Origin: Agrostemma githago
Lineage: Eukaryota > Streptophyta > Magnoliopsida > Caryophyllales > Caryophyllaceae
Direction of reading: 5' to 3'
Assembly: GCA_958450325.1 (NCBI GenBank)
Contig: OY288246.1
Span: 35,520,544-35,584,543, forward strand
Length of the DNA: 64,000 bases
Shown here: piece after piece, positions 54,757-64,000 of the stretch
Layout of the letters: each line of letters opens with the position of its first letter
Numbering within the stretch: the stretch's first letter is position 1
The notes under the pieces: model-generated
Seen by the model: the letters and a program-made list of their open reading frames with translations, nothing else
Told to the model about the DNA's origin: nothing
The model's database searches: none
Program-made: the position numbers and the translations under genes

Positions 54757-55913
54757 TGTTGGAGCAAGTGTCCTCCACAATAGTGCATTGATATATTAAA
54801 TCTCATGGACGGAATATACTAGGGATAATTAGTACATCGATACTCCACGTCAGTTGATTAACGTAAATCGATAACACTCAGCTGACTAGAGTTAGACGTT
54901 ATTGTCGTAAGACGGCGGTGATCAACTGATCCCTTTCGGTCACACCTATAGGATGAGACCCAAATAGTAACTAATTATTTGTATTTGATACAGTTAATCA
55001 GTTTCTTGCGTATATATTTGATATATGCTTTGTAATGAGAGTTATTTATTGGAGATAGAGTTTAGAACTCAGTCTGATTAAGTTTATTAGTCTATTATAC
55101 GATAATTGACTGAATAAATTTTACGTCTTATTTTAATATGATTAAATAAGACCTCATTTAGTATTTAAACGTTAATTACTAAATTAGTTGAGGTTTTGTA
55201 TGCTTTTATGGGTAGTGATAATTAGCCATTATTATTTACAAGAAGTTGTAAATTTAGCTAAGTAATTATTATTATGGGACCTATTATATATAGATATAAT
55301 AGTAATGTACTACTTAAAGAGTTAAGAGTATATTATTTATTTGATGTGATCAATTATATGAGATAATTGATCATGTCACACATAAGCATTTGTATGACAA
55401 ATGACAAAACTAAAATGGACCCATTTTATGTACATGTATATGGCACACGAGTAAAATAAGGACAATAATGGTTGTTCTTATTTATGTGCATGCATGAATA
55501 ATAATAATTATTACACTAGACCCTTGACTTTATGCATGCAAATAAAATAAAGCAATTGGTCTTCCCTAATTTAGGGGTGGCCGGTTTTGGGGGTCATTTA
55601 AGGGAACATTGTTGTTCTAATTTTGACATCCATCTTTTTATTAGTGATTGCTTTTCCTCTTCTCCAAAATTCTCTCATATATACTAATATTTATCCTTAT
55701 TACTAAAGTAGTAATATTCATAATATTAGTATAGGGTTCATCACTATTATTATCTAGTTAATAATAATAGTGATTATTTGGGTTGAATCTTGGTGCAACT
55801 AGAAGGAGATCTTCTACTTTGGAGATTCAAGTTTTGGAGGATCATCCATACTAATATAAGCTCAAGAACAATAAGAAAATGAGTTTTCTTATTGTGCCCA
55901 TTATTTCCTCTTT

Positions 55914-57202
55914 TTTTTTTTTTTTTTGCAAGAAAGGATAGCTTACTTTTATTCATCCAGAAAAGGGGAACAAAAATAACAGACTTACAAAAGGAGCAGC
56001 CAAAACGTAACCCCAAAAACCAACAAGTTAACACATGAGTCTCTCTACTACAAAATGAGATTCATGGCTACTATGAAGTAATTTGATACACACACGATGC
56101 TTAATATGTAGCCAAAGCCAGCGGAGTCCGGGCGATCTCAGCAAAGATTCTGCGATTCCGTTCCTCCCAGATCATATAAGTAGCACAAATGATTGAACAA
56201 AGTCTCCATTGAATCATCCAATTATTCCTACTCATCCTCCCTGTAAGGGCTTTAATCTCGTACCCCAGACTTCTCGGGCTTTGTGTCCTTCCAAACCAGT
56301 TAAAGATATGTGTCATTACCTCCCGAGAGAAGTCGCAATCGAAGAAGAGGTGCGAGTGAGATTCCTGGTGTTTAGTACATAGAATGCACCAGTTTGCGAG
56401 ACAATACCCTCTAAGCTGAAGGGAATCAACAGTACAAAGCTTTCTTTGAGTGGCAAGAGAGGCAATGAGACTGTGCTTGGGGCTGCATATCGGATGCCAT
56501 ATAGTGTCGTACTTCTTATACTTATGATACTTTTCCCGGAAGAAATCATAGGCTCGCCCCAGTGTGAATCTCCCGTGCTTACCCCAATCCTTGATTATGT
56601 TAGATGCCATGTGTGTAGATCCGGAAGCGGAGATGAGCTCGTTTCGGACCTGGAGGATACTACGCCAGCTCCCCGCATCACTATCCTTGAGTGTCAACTG
56701 CCAGAAATTGCATTTCAGAATTTTATAACCATGTATCCATCCATGCCAGATATTGCTTTCGTCTCTTTCAATACGCCAAATGAGGCGAGCTATAAGAGCT
56801 TTATTCCACGCATGAAGCTCACGAATATTGAAACCTCCCTCCTCTCTGGGTGAGCAGGAGCTTCTCCAGCTCTTGCAGATAATTTTCCTTGAACCGGCTT
56901 CAATGTTCCAGAAGAAGTTCTTGCATAGCCTATTGATGGACTTGATGACTCCTTTGGGAATAAGGTGATACGAACCCCAATAAGATATGAGCCCCATAAT
57001 AGAAGAGTTGATTAGCTGTATCTTGCCTGCATAGGAGAGAAATTTGTTATTCCAATGTAGAATCATCGATTTAATTTTAGCAAGTAACTCCTCATAATCG
57101 GTAATTATAAGCCTAGAAGGCTTGATGGGGACACCAAGGTAGCGGAAGGGGAATTCTCCCTCTTTGAACCCCGTCCTGTTCAGTATTTCCTGTTTTATCT
57201 AG
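55914..57202 (-). mobile_element. 5'-truncated L1 LINE
   Basis: 1289 bp, minus orientation, ending in a poly(A) tail (T run 55911-55927 on the plus strand). A perfect 13-bp duplication TTATTTCCTCTTT is at 55901-55913 and 57203-57215. The whole 5' part is RT coding sequence, so truncation at the 5' end is clear. Confidence 0.92.
56104..57202 (-). CDS. L1 ORF2 C-terminal part (late RT and zf-RVT)
   Basis: Open for about 366 codons without a stop. It begins in late RT (FPFRYLGVPIKPSRL, the YLGVP block; then FLSYAGKIQLINSSIMGL). It continues through the WIHGYKI/WRSILQVRNE region into a zinc-binding RVT domain with GYCLANWCILCTKHQESHSHLFFDC split as ANWCILCTKHQ and HSHLFFDCDF. Endonuclease and the RT catalytic core are missing through 5' truncation. 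No ATG of its own is expected. Confidence 0.9.
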
Positions 57203-57356
57203 TTATTTCCTCTTTGTTTATGTAAGGAAATCTCTTCTTGTATCTAGTTTTTGTCATTTTATGTCATGCATGTAACTAGATCTTTATATACTAAATTAAC
57301 AAGTAATTTAGTAACTAATTAGAGGAGTCTAATTAGAGGGTTATGAACCTTTCAAG

Positions 57357-57368
57357 TGGTATCAGAGC
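57357..57368 (+). other. primer-binding site, initiator tRNA-Met
   Basis: TGGTATCAGAGC, 2 bp after the LTR; a perfect 12-base complement to plant initiator tRNA-Met. Confidence 0.9.
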
Positions 57369-59090
57369 TTTGTTGTTGCATGCATGTCGATTTTTGACAT
57401 TTTTTCGGGTTATATGATAACTTTGTAAAAATCGAAAATTTTGTGTAAAAATTTGTTTCACACGAAATTTTTGGGTACATGCATACCTAATGATCTCAAA
57501 ATGGTTGTGGTCGAGTTTGGTAATTTTCGGAATTAATTTGCTAATTTATAATCATTTATGCCTTAAAAACCGAGTTTTTATGCCTATTTGATGTTAAAAG
57601 TTAACTAAAAATAGTTGCATGTTGTTTTTGGGCAGGATATTTTTTTTTTATATTTCATCATACGTTTAAGGACATATTTGTAAATTTTTGAAATTTATTT
57701 TGTCCTTTTGGATGTTTATTGTTTTTTTTATTGGATAAAAAAAATCGATAAACATGCATTTATTTGTTCCAAATTTATTCGAAATTTTTGTGGACAAAAT
57801 TTTGATTTTTTGAGTTCCTGGAAATGTTCCAGAATGTACAAAAAAATTTATTTTTATTTTTGGGTATTTTATGATTTAATTTGAATTTATTTCTTAAAAT
57901 TGACCATTTATCGATTAAATTAGCAAATTAAATCAATTCAAACTAATTTTCTATATTTTTCAAATTAGTGGAGACTAATTCTTGAAATTCCAAATTGTTT
58001 TGGAAAAATTAGTTTGAGCTTAATTGAGAATTAAGTGTTGATTAATGATTTTTAATGGTTAAAAATCGATAAATTCCATAAAAACCGAGCTAGGATGAAC
58101 TTGATATATTATAGGGCGATTTTGGCATGATTTTTATAGCATTTTATTTATTTTAATGTTGTTGAATGAATGAATGTCATTTGTTGATTATTTTGCAAGA
58201 TTGTCCCTAGTATGGCCTAGTCTTTTAATCGGTATTACCCGTAATGAAAGGGAATATCGATTTGGTTGTAATTAATTGCAATCTCGTATCGCCCGTTTGT
58301 AATAATTAATAGTTTTATTTATACAAATGTACAATAGGAATGCTATGTATTCATTTGTATCATTTGTAATTAATTATTATGAAGACGGAGATTACCCAAG
58401 ACGGTGGACAAAAGACGGTGCCTTTTGGAAGTGTTCCTTTGAAGAGGCCAGGGACCAAGGAGTTGGTTTCCGATTTTGTAATAGTCTAGTTAATTAGATT
58501 AGCTAGATGGCCATAATAGGATTTATTTTGTTTGATGCTTGCTTTATATTCGCTTATGCCAAAACCGCCAATCATGCATTTTATTTTTCGATTGTCAATT
58601 CACCAATTTACGTAATCACCAACTTAGTTCACTTATAAGTGATTAGTAACTTAATATTGACAAGACCTCTCACATGCATAGTAACAATTGAGATTAAGCC
58701 TTACCAATTAAAGCACCTATGAACCCCTTGTTCATTAGGGCAACCACAACGTGGATCCTTTTTACCTTGGGTAAGTAGGGTGATAAGATCACATGCCAAG
58801 ATTGGGTTGGACTCAACGAGATAAGAGTTATTTCGGGGCTAAGAGATGGATTTGGTTGAAATCCGTCAACCGAGAGTTCTAGAGTAGAATTGGTCGAGTA
58901 ATGACTTACCGTTTTTACATAAGGATTGCATGCGATGTTAGTTCTTATCTAAATGCGGGTCTCGGAATCACTTATATAATTTCGTGAGGGGTCATTATAA
59001 GAGTGACTTGTTAAAATTGTTTTACAAGTAAATTATATAACAATGGATGTTAATATTTCCTAAATTTTGTTGTAGTATTTATAATTCGCT
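57369..59090 (+). other. copia leader
   Basis: 1.7 kb, AT-rich, without an open frame over 60 codons. Presumably leader RNA and packaging signal. Confidence 0.6.
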
Positions 59091-60375
59091 ATGGCTACCA
59101 ATGCAACCATTCAACTCGGAAAGGATTCTTGGCTTAGGTCCGTTATGGACAAATGTATCTTGAAAGACGATGGAAGTAATTTCATCGAGTGGGAGTCTAC
59201 CATAAAAGGTGCGGCGTTGTCAGACAACGTCCTTCGTTACTTGAACGATCCACCACCCAATGAACCCGGTCCTAGAGCCACCGCGGCACAAAGGACCGCC
59301 TATGAGGAGTTTTTTGAAGATATCTAACGATATCAAGAATGTCTTGATATGGTCAATGTGTCCAAAACTCAAGCTTCAATATATTACCCTTAATGCATAT
59401 GAGATATTCTCAAGGGTTACGACGTCTTTTTCTCAATCACCCGACATCCGTCAATATGAAGCTATGATGAAATTCTTCGAGGGTAAGCTAGAAAAAGGTC
59501 AAAAAGTTGGCCCCCATGTGCTCAAGATGATTGAGCATATTGACACTTTAGAGCGTCTAGGGTGTAGCATTCCCAAGAAGCTTGCGATAGGTCGCATTCT
59601 TCACTCACTCCCCTCCAAGTTCTCCCAAATTAGGGTGAACTACAATATGCATGGCATGGACAAGAGTTTCCAAGAGCTTCATGCACACCTCAACCAAGCG
59701 GAGAGGGACATGGAGGCTAGTGGGAGTGAGAAGAGAGACATGCTCTCAATGAAAACGAAGAATCTCAATCTTGGGGTTCAAAAGGGTAAAAACAAGGGTA
59801 AGACCAAATTTAAGAGACAAGGAAAAGACAAGAACAAAGGGAAAGCTATTAAGAATAGCAAACCTAAGGCTAAGGTTAACAAACATACCGACGCCGATTG
59901 CTATTATGGTAATGGCAAGGGACATTGGAAGCGCAATTGTCCCAAATATTTGAAAGATTTGAAGAACAAGAAAGACGAGAGTGAGACTCCGTCAGGTATT
60001 GTTCTCACTTCTCTCTATATGATAGACATTAACTATACTTGCACTTCCACTTGGGTATTAGATACCGGATGTGGTTCTCACCTTTGTAATCATTTACAGG
60101 GGCTGAGGGACGTGCGAGCACTAGCCAAGGGTGATGTGGACCTACGCATGGGAAATGGAGCTAGAGTAGCCGCTATATCCGTAGGCACTTATGTACTCAC
60201 TCTAGCTAGTGGTTTTGAGTTGTATTTGAATAATTGTTATTTCGTACCAACTTTAACTAAGAACATTATCTCCATTTCCGTACTTGATATGGAAGGTTTT
60301 TCCTTTATGATTAAGGACAATTGTTGTACTTTTTCATTTAATGACATTGTTTATGGTAAAGCTACGTCTATCTGA
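59091..60375 (+). pseudogene. gag: copia Gag and protease (broken)
   Basis: Start at ATG 59091 (MATNATIQLGKDSW). A frame change in the T6 run 59310-59315 leads to the main frame: NDIKNVLIWSM, MIEHIDTLERLG, ILHSLPSKFSQIRV and FQELHAHLNQAERDM. A Lys-rich tract leads to a zinc knuckle whose second Cys is Gly (CYYGNGKGHWKRNC). The protease active site is VLDTGCGSHLCN (near 60058). TGA at 60373-60375; the frame continues into integrase. Confidence 0.88.
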
Positions 60376-62376
60376 GGTATTTATGTTCTAGATAATGTTA
60401 ATGATATATATCATGTAGAAAACAAGAAGCTCAAAACGGGTGAACCTAATCAATCCTACCTTTGGCATTGTCGTTTAGGACACATAAACGAACGACGCAT
60501 AAAGAGACTTGTTTCAACGAAACTTCTCAAACCGTTTGATTACGAATCTTATGGCACATGCGAGTCTTGCCTTTTGGGCAAGATGACTCGTGCTCCTTTC
60601 TCAAGTAAAGGAACAAGAGCAAGTGAGGTATTGGGCCTTATACATACCGATGTGTGTGGCCCAATGACTATCACTGCTAGGGCTGGTTACAACTACTTCA
60701 TTACTTTTACCGACGACTTAAGTAGATATGGGTATGTCTACTTAATGAGGCACAAGAGCGATGCTTTTGAAAAGTTCAAAGAGTTTCAATGTGAAGTAGA
60801 GAACCAATTGGATAAAAAGATTAAAGTACTACGATCCGATCGTGGTGGTGAATACCTAAATAATGAATTTGATTCACACCTAAAAGATTGTGGCATAGTA
60901 TCACAATGGACTCCTCTTGGCACACCACAATTGAATGGTGTGGCCGAAAGGAGAAACCGAACTTTATTAGATATGGTTCGGTCCATGATGAGTCTCACTG
61001 AGCTTCCTGATTCATTTTGGGGTTTTGCCATTTTCTCCGCAATATTTTCACTAAATCGAAGCCCGACTAAAGCAGCCAATAAGACACCATATGAGATATG
61101 GAAAGGAAGGGTTCCTTATTTGTCGTTTATGAGAATATGGGGTTGTGAGGCATATGTTCAGAACAAGTCTGACAACAAACTCGCACCAAGATCCGACAAA
61201 TGTCTGTTTGTAGGGTATCCAAAGGAAACACAAGGTTATTACTTCTACAATCGTCACGAAAACAAAGTGTTTGTGGCTCATGACGTTGTCTTTCTAGAAA
61301 ATGACTTCATTTCTAGAAGACAGAGTGGGAGAAAATTTGAACTTGATGAAGTCCAAGAGCCACAAACCGAAAATGAAGTGGAGGAAAGTGTTCCCTCCTC
61401 CTCGGACACGGTTGATGTTCCCTTTGAAACTAGGAAATCCACGAGGGTTAGTCATCCTCCTGATCGATACCTTGGTATTGTCAAGGAAGATGCGTTGGAC
61501 ATGTTACTTTGCGAAAGCGACGAACCTACAACCTACAAAGCGGCCATATCTAGTCGTGATTCCATGCAATGGCTTGAAGCCATGCGATCCGAAATGGACT
61601 CTATGCACGAAAACCAAGTGTGGGATTTGGTTGATTTACCTGAAAAGGTGAGACCTCTTCAGTGTAAGTGGCTCTTTAAGATCAAGAATGGCATAGATGG
61701 ACATAAAGATGTCTACAAAGCCAGATTGGTGGCAAAGGGTTTTACTCAAGTTCATGGTCTTCACTATGGCAAAACCTTTGCTACAGTCGCAATGCTTCGC
61801 TCCATAAGGATTATCCTAGCGATTGCCGCATTTCATGATTATGAGATTTGGCAAATGGATGTCAAAACCGCCTTCTTGAATGGGATTCTAGAAGAAGAAG
61901 TGTATATGACAGAACCAGAAGGTTTTGTAGATACATCTAATCCTAGGAAGGTATGCAAGCTTAAGAGATCCATTTATGGTCTTAAGCAAGCGTCCAGAAG
62001 TTGGAATCATCGCTTTGATCATGTTATCAAACAGTATGGATTTGTTCGAAGTGTCGAGGAACCTTGTTTGTACATGAAGTTTAGTGGGAGTAAGGTAACC
62101 TTTCTTGTCTTGTATGTGGATGACGTACTTCTTATCGGGAATGACATTCCGATGCTTGCTTCCGTAAAGGAGTGGCTAGGAAAACACTTCCAAATGAAAG
62201 ATTTGGGAAATGCACAATGCATTTTGGGTATTCGGATCCATAGAGATAGGTCCAAAAGGACGTTGGTATTAAGTCAAGAAGCTTATATAGATAAGATTCT
62301 TGATAGATTCAAAATGAAAGACTCTAAGAGAGGCTTTCTTTCCATGAGTCAAGGTACCATTTTGTGCAAGTCATAG
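60376..62376 (+). pseudogene. pol: copia integrase and reverse transcriptase
   Basis: HHCC zinc domain (LWHCRLGHINERRI...CESCLLGK); DDE core HTDVCGPM, LRSDRGGEY, NGVAERRNRTL; the GKxPYE-like and GCEAYV blocks of copia integrase. RT: WLEAMRSEMDSMHENQVWDL, FTQVHGLHYGKTFATV, MDVKTAFLNG and catalytic YVDDVLLIGND. Ends in a TAG (62374-62376). Apart from flanking stops, 600 codons are unbroken. Confidence 0.92.
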
Positions 62377-63102
62377 TGTCCTTCCACACCTGAAGAGATT
62401 GACCGCATGAAGTTGATCCCATATGCTTCCGTTGTTGGATCAATCATGTATGCCATGACGTGCACTCGTCCCGATGTTTCGTATGCTTTGAGCATGACGA
62501 GTCGTTATCAAGCCAATCCAGGTGAAAGTCACTAGACAGCCGTAAAGAACATCCTTAAGTACTTGCGAAGGACCAAGGATTCTTTCTTAGTGTTTGGAGG
62601 GGATACTGAGTTACGTGTAAGAGGTTACACGGATGCCAGTTTCCAATCCGATCGGGATTATTTGAAGTCCCAATCTGGCTATGTTTATATGTTGAATGGA
62701 GGAGCTATTAATTGGAAGAGCTCCAAGCAAAGTGTCACCGCGGATTCTACAACAGAAGCTGAGTACATCGCGGCTTCGGAAGCTGCAAAGGAAGCTGTTT
62801 GGATTCGTCAGTTTTTGGAAGGACTAGGAGTAGTCCACTTCGTCGAAGATCCTATCACCATATATTGTGATAACAGCGGGGCCATTTTTCAAGCAAAAGA
62901 GCCCAAGTCTAGCAATAAGTCTAGACATGTACTTAGGAAATACCACGTGATAAGAGATCTCGAGGAAAGGAAGGAAATCGATATATGCAAGGTTGGGACA
63001 GACGAGAACTCGCTAATCCTTTAACCAAGCCTCTTTCAAAGGCTAAACATGATGGTCATGTTGTTGCAATGGGATTGAGAAAAGTCCCAGATTTTCTTTA
63101 AG
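62377..63102 (+). pseudogene. pol: copia RNase H (broken)
   Basis: Frame continues after the TAG: CTRPDVSYALSMTSRYQANP, TAG at 62533-62535 (a Trp in relatives), then TDASFQSDRDYLKSQSGYV, TEAEYIAASEAAKEAVWI and YCDNSGAI with the catalytic acids. A frame change near 63010 precedes the usual C-terminus (LTKPLSKAKHDGHV in the shifted frame), ending about 63102. Confidence 0.87.
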
Positions 63103-63875
63103 TTATCTAAGATGTAATAATTGGATATTGTAGCAATTTTTACATTTCTGATAATAGCATTCATTGTTCGAGTTTCAATATGAACTCTCTTATTTAGTAT
63201 GACTAAAACTTATACTTTGTTCATTCGAATGGATTGTGAGACAATCTTGAACCCTATTCAAGTGAACATTTGAACATGGTATTTTTGCCCCTTGTCACTT
63301 AATGAGGTGACGACTCGGAGTGACAAGATTGTAAGTTGATCGATGGTTAGTTCAAGACCATGGGGTCATGGAGATGACTGGTCATTTACATAGGCAGACT
63401 GATTGTCACTCTGCCGGGCAGTGACCACAATAGAGTCCCTTATCAAAATAGTTGAGGCCTGGTCGTGGCGGGGATTTCTATTTTATTCCTATGAGTCGAT
63501 TCTTTAGACTGGCGACCATTTATCTGAGTCGGTGCAGTTTCCAATTGGCTTTAGTTGGTGTCCTAGGTCGTACCGTGAAAGGAGGCTGATGGACATCTTC
63601 TGGGTCATGGTGATTTGCATTATACAGTATAAGATGGGTCAACAGGAATTGTCCACCCACGTTGGGTAATAACATCCTTGGGCCACTCGAGGAGAAGTAA
63701 CTGGAAATGCGTGGCCACGCTCGGAAATAGATCTATGGTAGATTTTCCGGTCAAACAGTTATTCTCCATATCGAGAAAACCACTCTAATTATAATTAAAT
63801 CACAAGTGCGACCTGAAAGACACCTTGTGATGAGTGGGAGGATGTGACATCAAAGAGACAAGAGAATCGGTAGCA
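63103..63875 (+). other. copia 3' untranslated region
   Basis: About 770 bp with no ORF or recognisable motif. Confidence 0.55.
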
Positions 63876-64000
63876 CACAACTTGTGTAGACAAGTGGGAG
63901 ATATTGATGGAGTAGGAGTCCTCCGCAATATAGTGGCTACATGCACAACTTGTATCGGACAAGTGGGAGATTGTTGGAGCAACTGTCCTCCACAATAGTG
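63876..64000 (+). repeat. 68-bp tandem duplication of the polypurine tract and LTR edge
   Basis: CACAACTTGT starts at 63876 and again at 63944. Each copy continues to GACAAGTGGGAGA (63888-63900, 63958-63970) and then to an LTR-like start: ATTGATGGAGTAGGAGTCC in the first and TGTTGGAGCAACTGTCC in the second. Only the second begins the true LTR. Confidence 0.85.
63972..64000 (+). repeat. start of the copia 3' LTR
   Basis: First 29 bases of the LTR, one mismatch to 54757-54785; it runs off the window. Confidence 0.9.

Larger units (their letters stand above)
54757..57354 (+). repeat. 5' LTR of the copia element, interrupted by an L1
   Basis: TGTTGG to TTTCA, about 1.3 kb without the L1 and its duplication. 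The first 29 bases differ from the 3' LTR start by one base. No ORF apart from the L1. Confidence 0.87.
28755..64000 (+). mobile_element. Ogre-like Tat-lineage Ty3/gypsy retrotransposon (interrupted, runs off the right edge)
   Basis: 5' LTR 28755-30488, tRNA-Arg PBS, gag, protease, RT, two RNases H, integrase. It continues with an antisense gene interrupted by the Athila-type element (38977-50493), a 110-bp tandem repeat, a polypurine tract, and a 3' LTR from 52448 that is broken by the copia element at 54757. The tRNA-Arg primer and second RNase H place it in Tat/Ogre. The sense coding region has at least seven stops and about five frame changes. About 327 bp of the 3' LTR should lie beyond the window. 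Confidence 0.87.
54757..64000 (+). mobile_element. Ty1-copia retrotransposon (3' LTR truncated by the window edge)
   Basis: Starts TGTTGGAGCAAGTGTCC inside the Ogre 3' LTR. 5' LTR to 57354 (with an L1 inside), iMet PBS, 1.7-kb leader, gag, protease, integrase, RT, RNase H in copia order, polypurine tract, and a 3' LTR from 63972. Coding breaks: three stops and two frame changes. Integrase DDE and RT YVDD are intact. I leave the copia lineage open. Confidence 0.93.

Overview
The window is plant nuclear repeat DNA, almost certainly intergenic heterochromatin of a eudicot. I find no host gene, tRNA, rRNA or CRISPR array. Nearly every base belongs to a retrotransposon or DNA transposon inserted into another one. 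The mix of Athila, Tekay, Retand/Ogre-type Tat, Ty1-copia, L1, CACTA and Stowaway elements is a plant signature. The Retand-like element has an antisense gene plus a 3' tandem repeat, as first described in Silene, so a Caryophyllaceae host is possible. That is only an inference, because the lineage is widespread.

Layout. (1) The oldest layer is a minus-strand Tekay-type chromovirus. Its gag starts at 28601 and its pol runs down to 2573. It has been split by four insertions: an Athila element (left edge to 2572, minus), a 167-bp L1 tail (4288-4454), a non-autonomous large-LTR element (4683-27779, target duplication ATAAC) and an Ogre-like element that starts at 28755. (2) The large-LTR element is itself split in its 5' LTR by a complete Retand-like element (6212-20394, CTTGT duplication, two 685-bp LTRs). 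A 2126-bp CACTA transposon (12434-14559, GAG duplication) lies inside that element's integrase. (3) The Ogre-like element (28755 to beyond the window) holds a non-autonomous Athila-type element (38977-50493, CTAAT duplication, 1639-bp LTRs). That element's 5' LTR holds a second CACTA (40151-43748, TAA duplication), which contains a Stowaway MITE (41659-41940). (4) The Ogre 3' LTR is broken by a Ty1-copia element (54757 to beyond the right edge), whose own 5' LTR carries a 5'-truncated L1 LINE (55914-57202).

Three things stand out. First, both Tat-lineage elements carry genes on the strand opposite gag-pol, with TATA boxes and splice sites that keep the frame. In the Ogre-like element the antisense gene (plant-mobile-domain-like, 486 codons over two exons) has no stop or frameshift, apart from being physically split by the Athila insertion. 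The sense gag-pol of the same copy has about a dozen breaks and two lost catalytic residues. The Retand-like element has an additional small antisense ORF (194 aa) with an Arg-rich start, a CxxC-x4-CxxC cluster and an acidic end, which I do not recognise. Second, the Athila and Ogre LTR promoters, which belong to different lineages, both carry arrays of 12-14-bp palindromes with the same CGATCG core. The palindromes are paired 20-23 bp apart and the pairs are set about 70 bp apart. The arrays lie just upstream of the TATA box, and further arrays occur in the intron of the Ogre antisense gene and inside the Athila element. Third, the non-autonomous Athila element keeps a long Tyr/Gln-rich reading frame of unknown function although it has no pol.

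Relative ages by nesting and LTR divergence counted by eye: the Retand-like LTRs differ at 26 of 685 positions (3.8%), the Athila-type LTRs at about 21 of 1639 (1.3%). The L1 in the copia LTR has an unbroken ORF and a perfect 13-bp target duplication, so it is probably among the youngest insertions.
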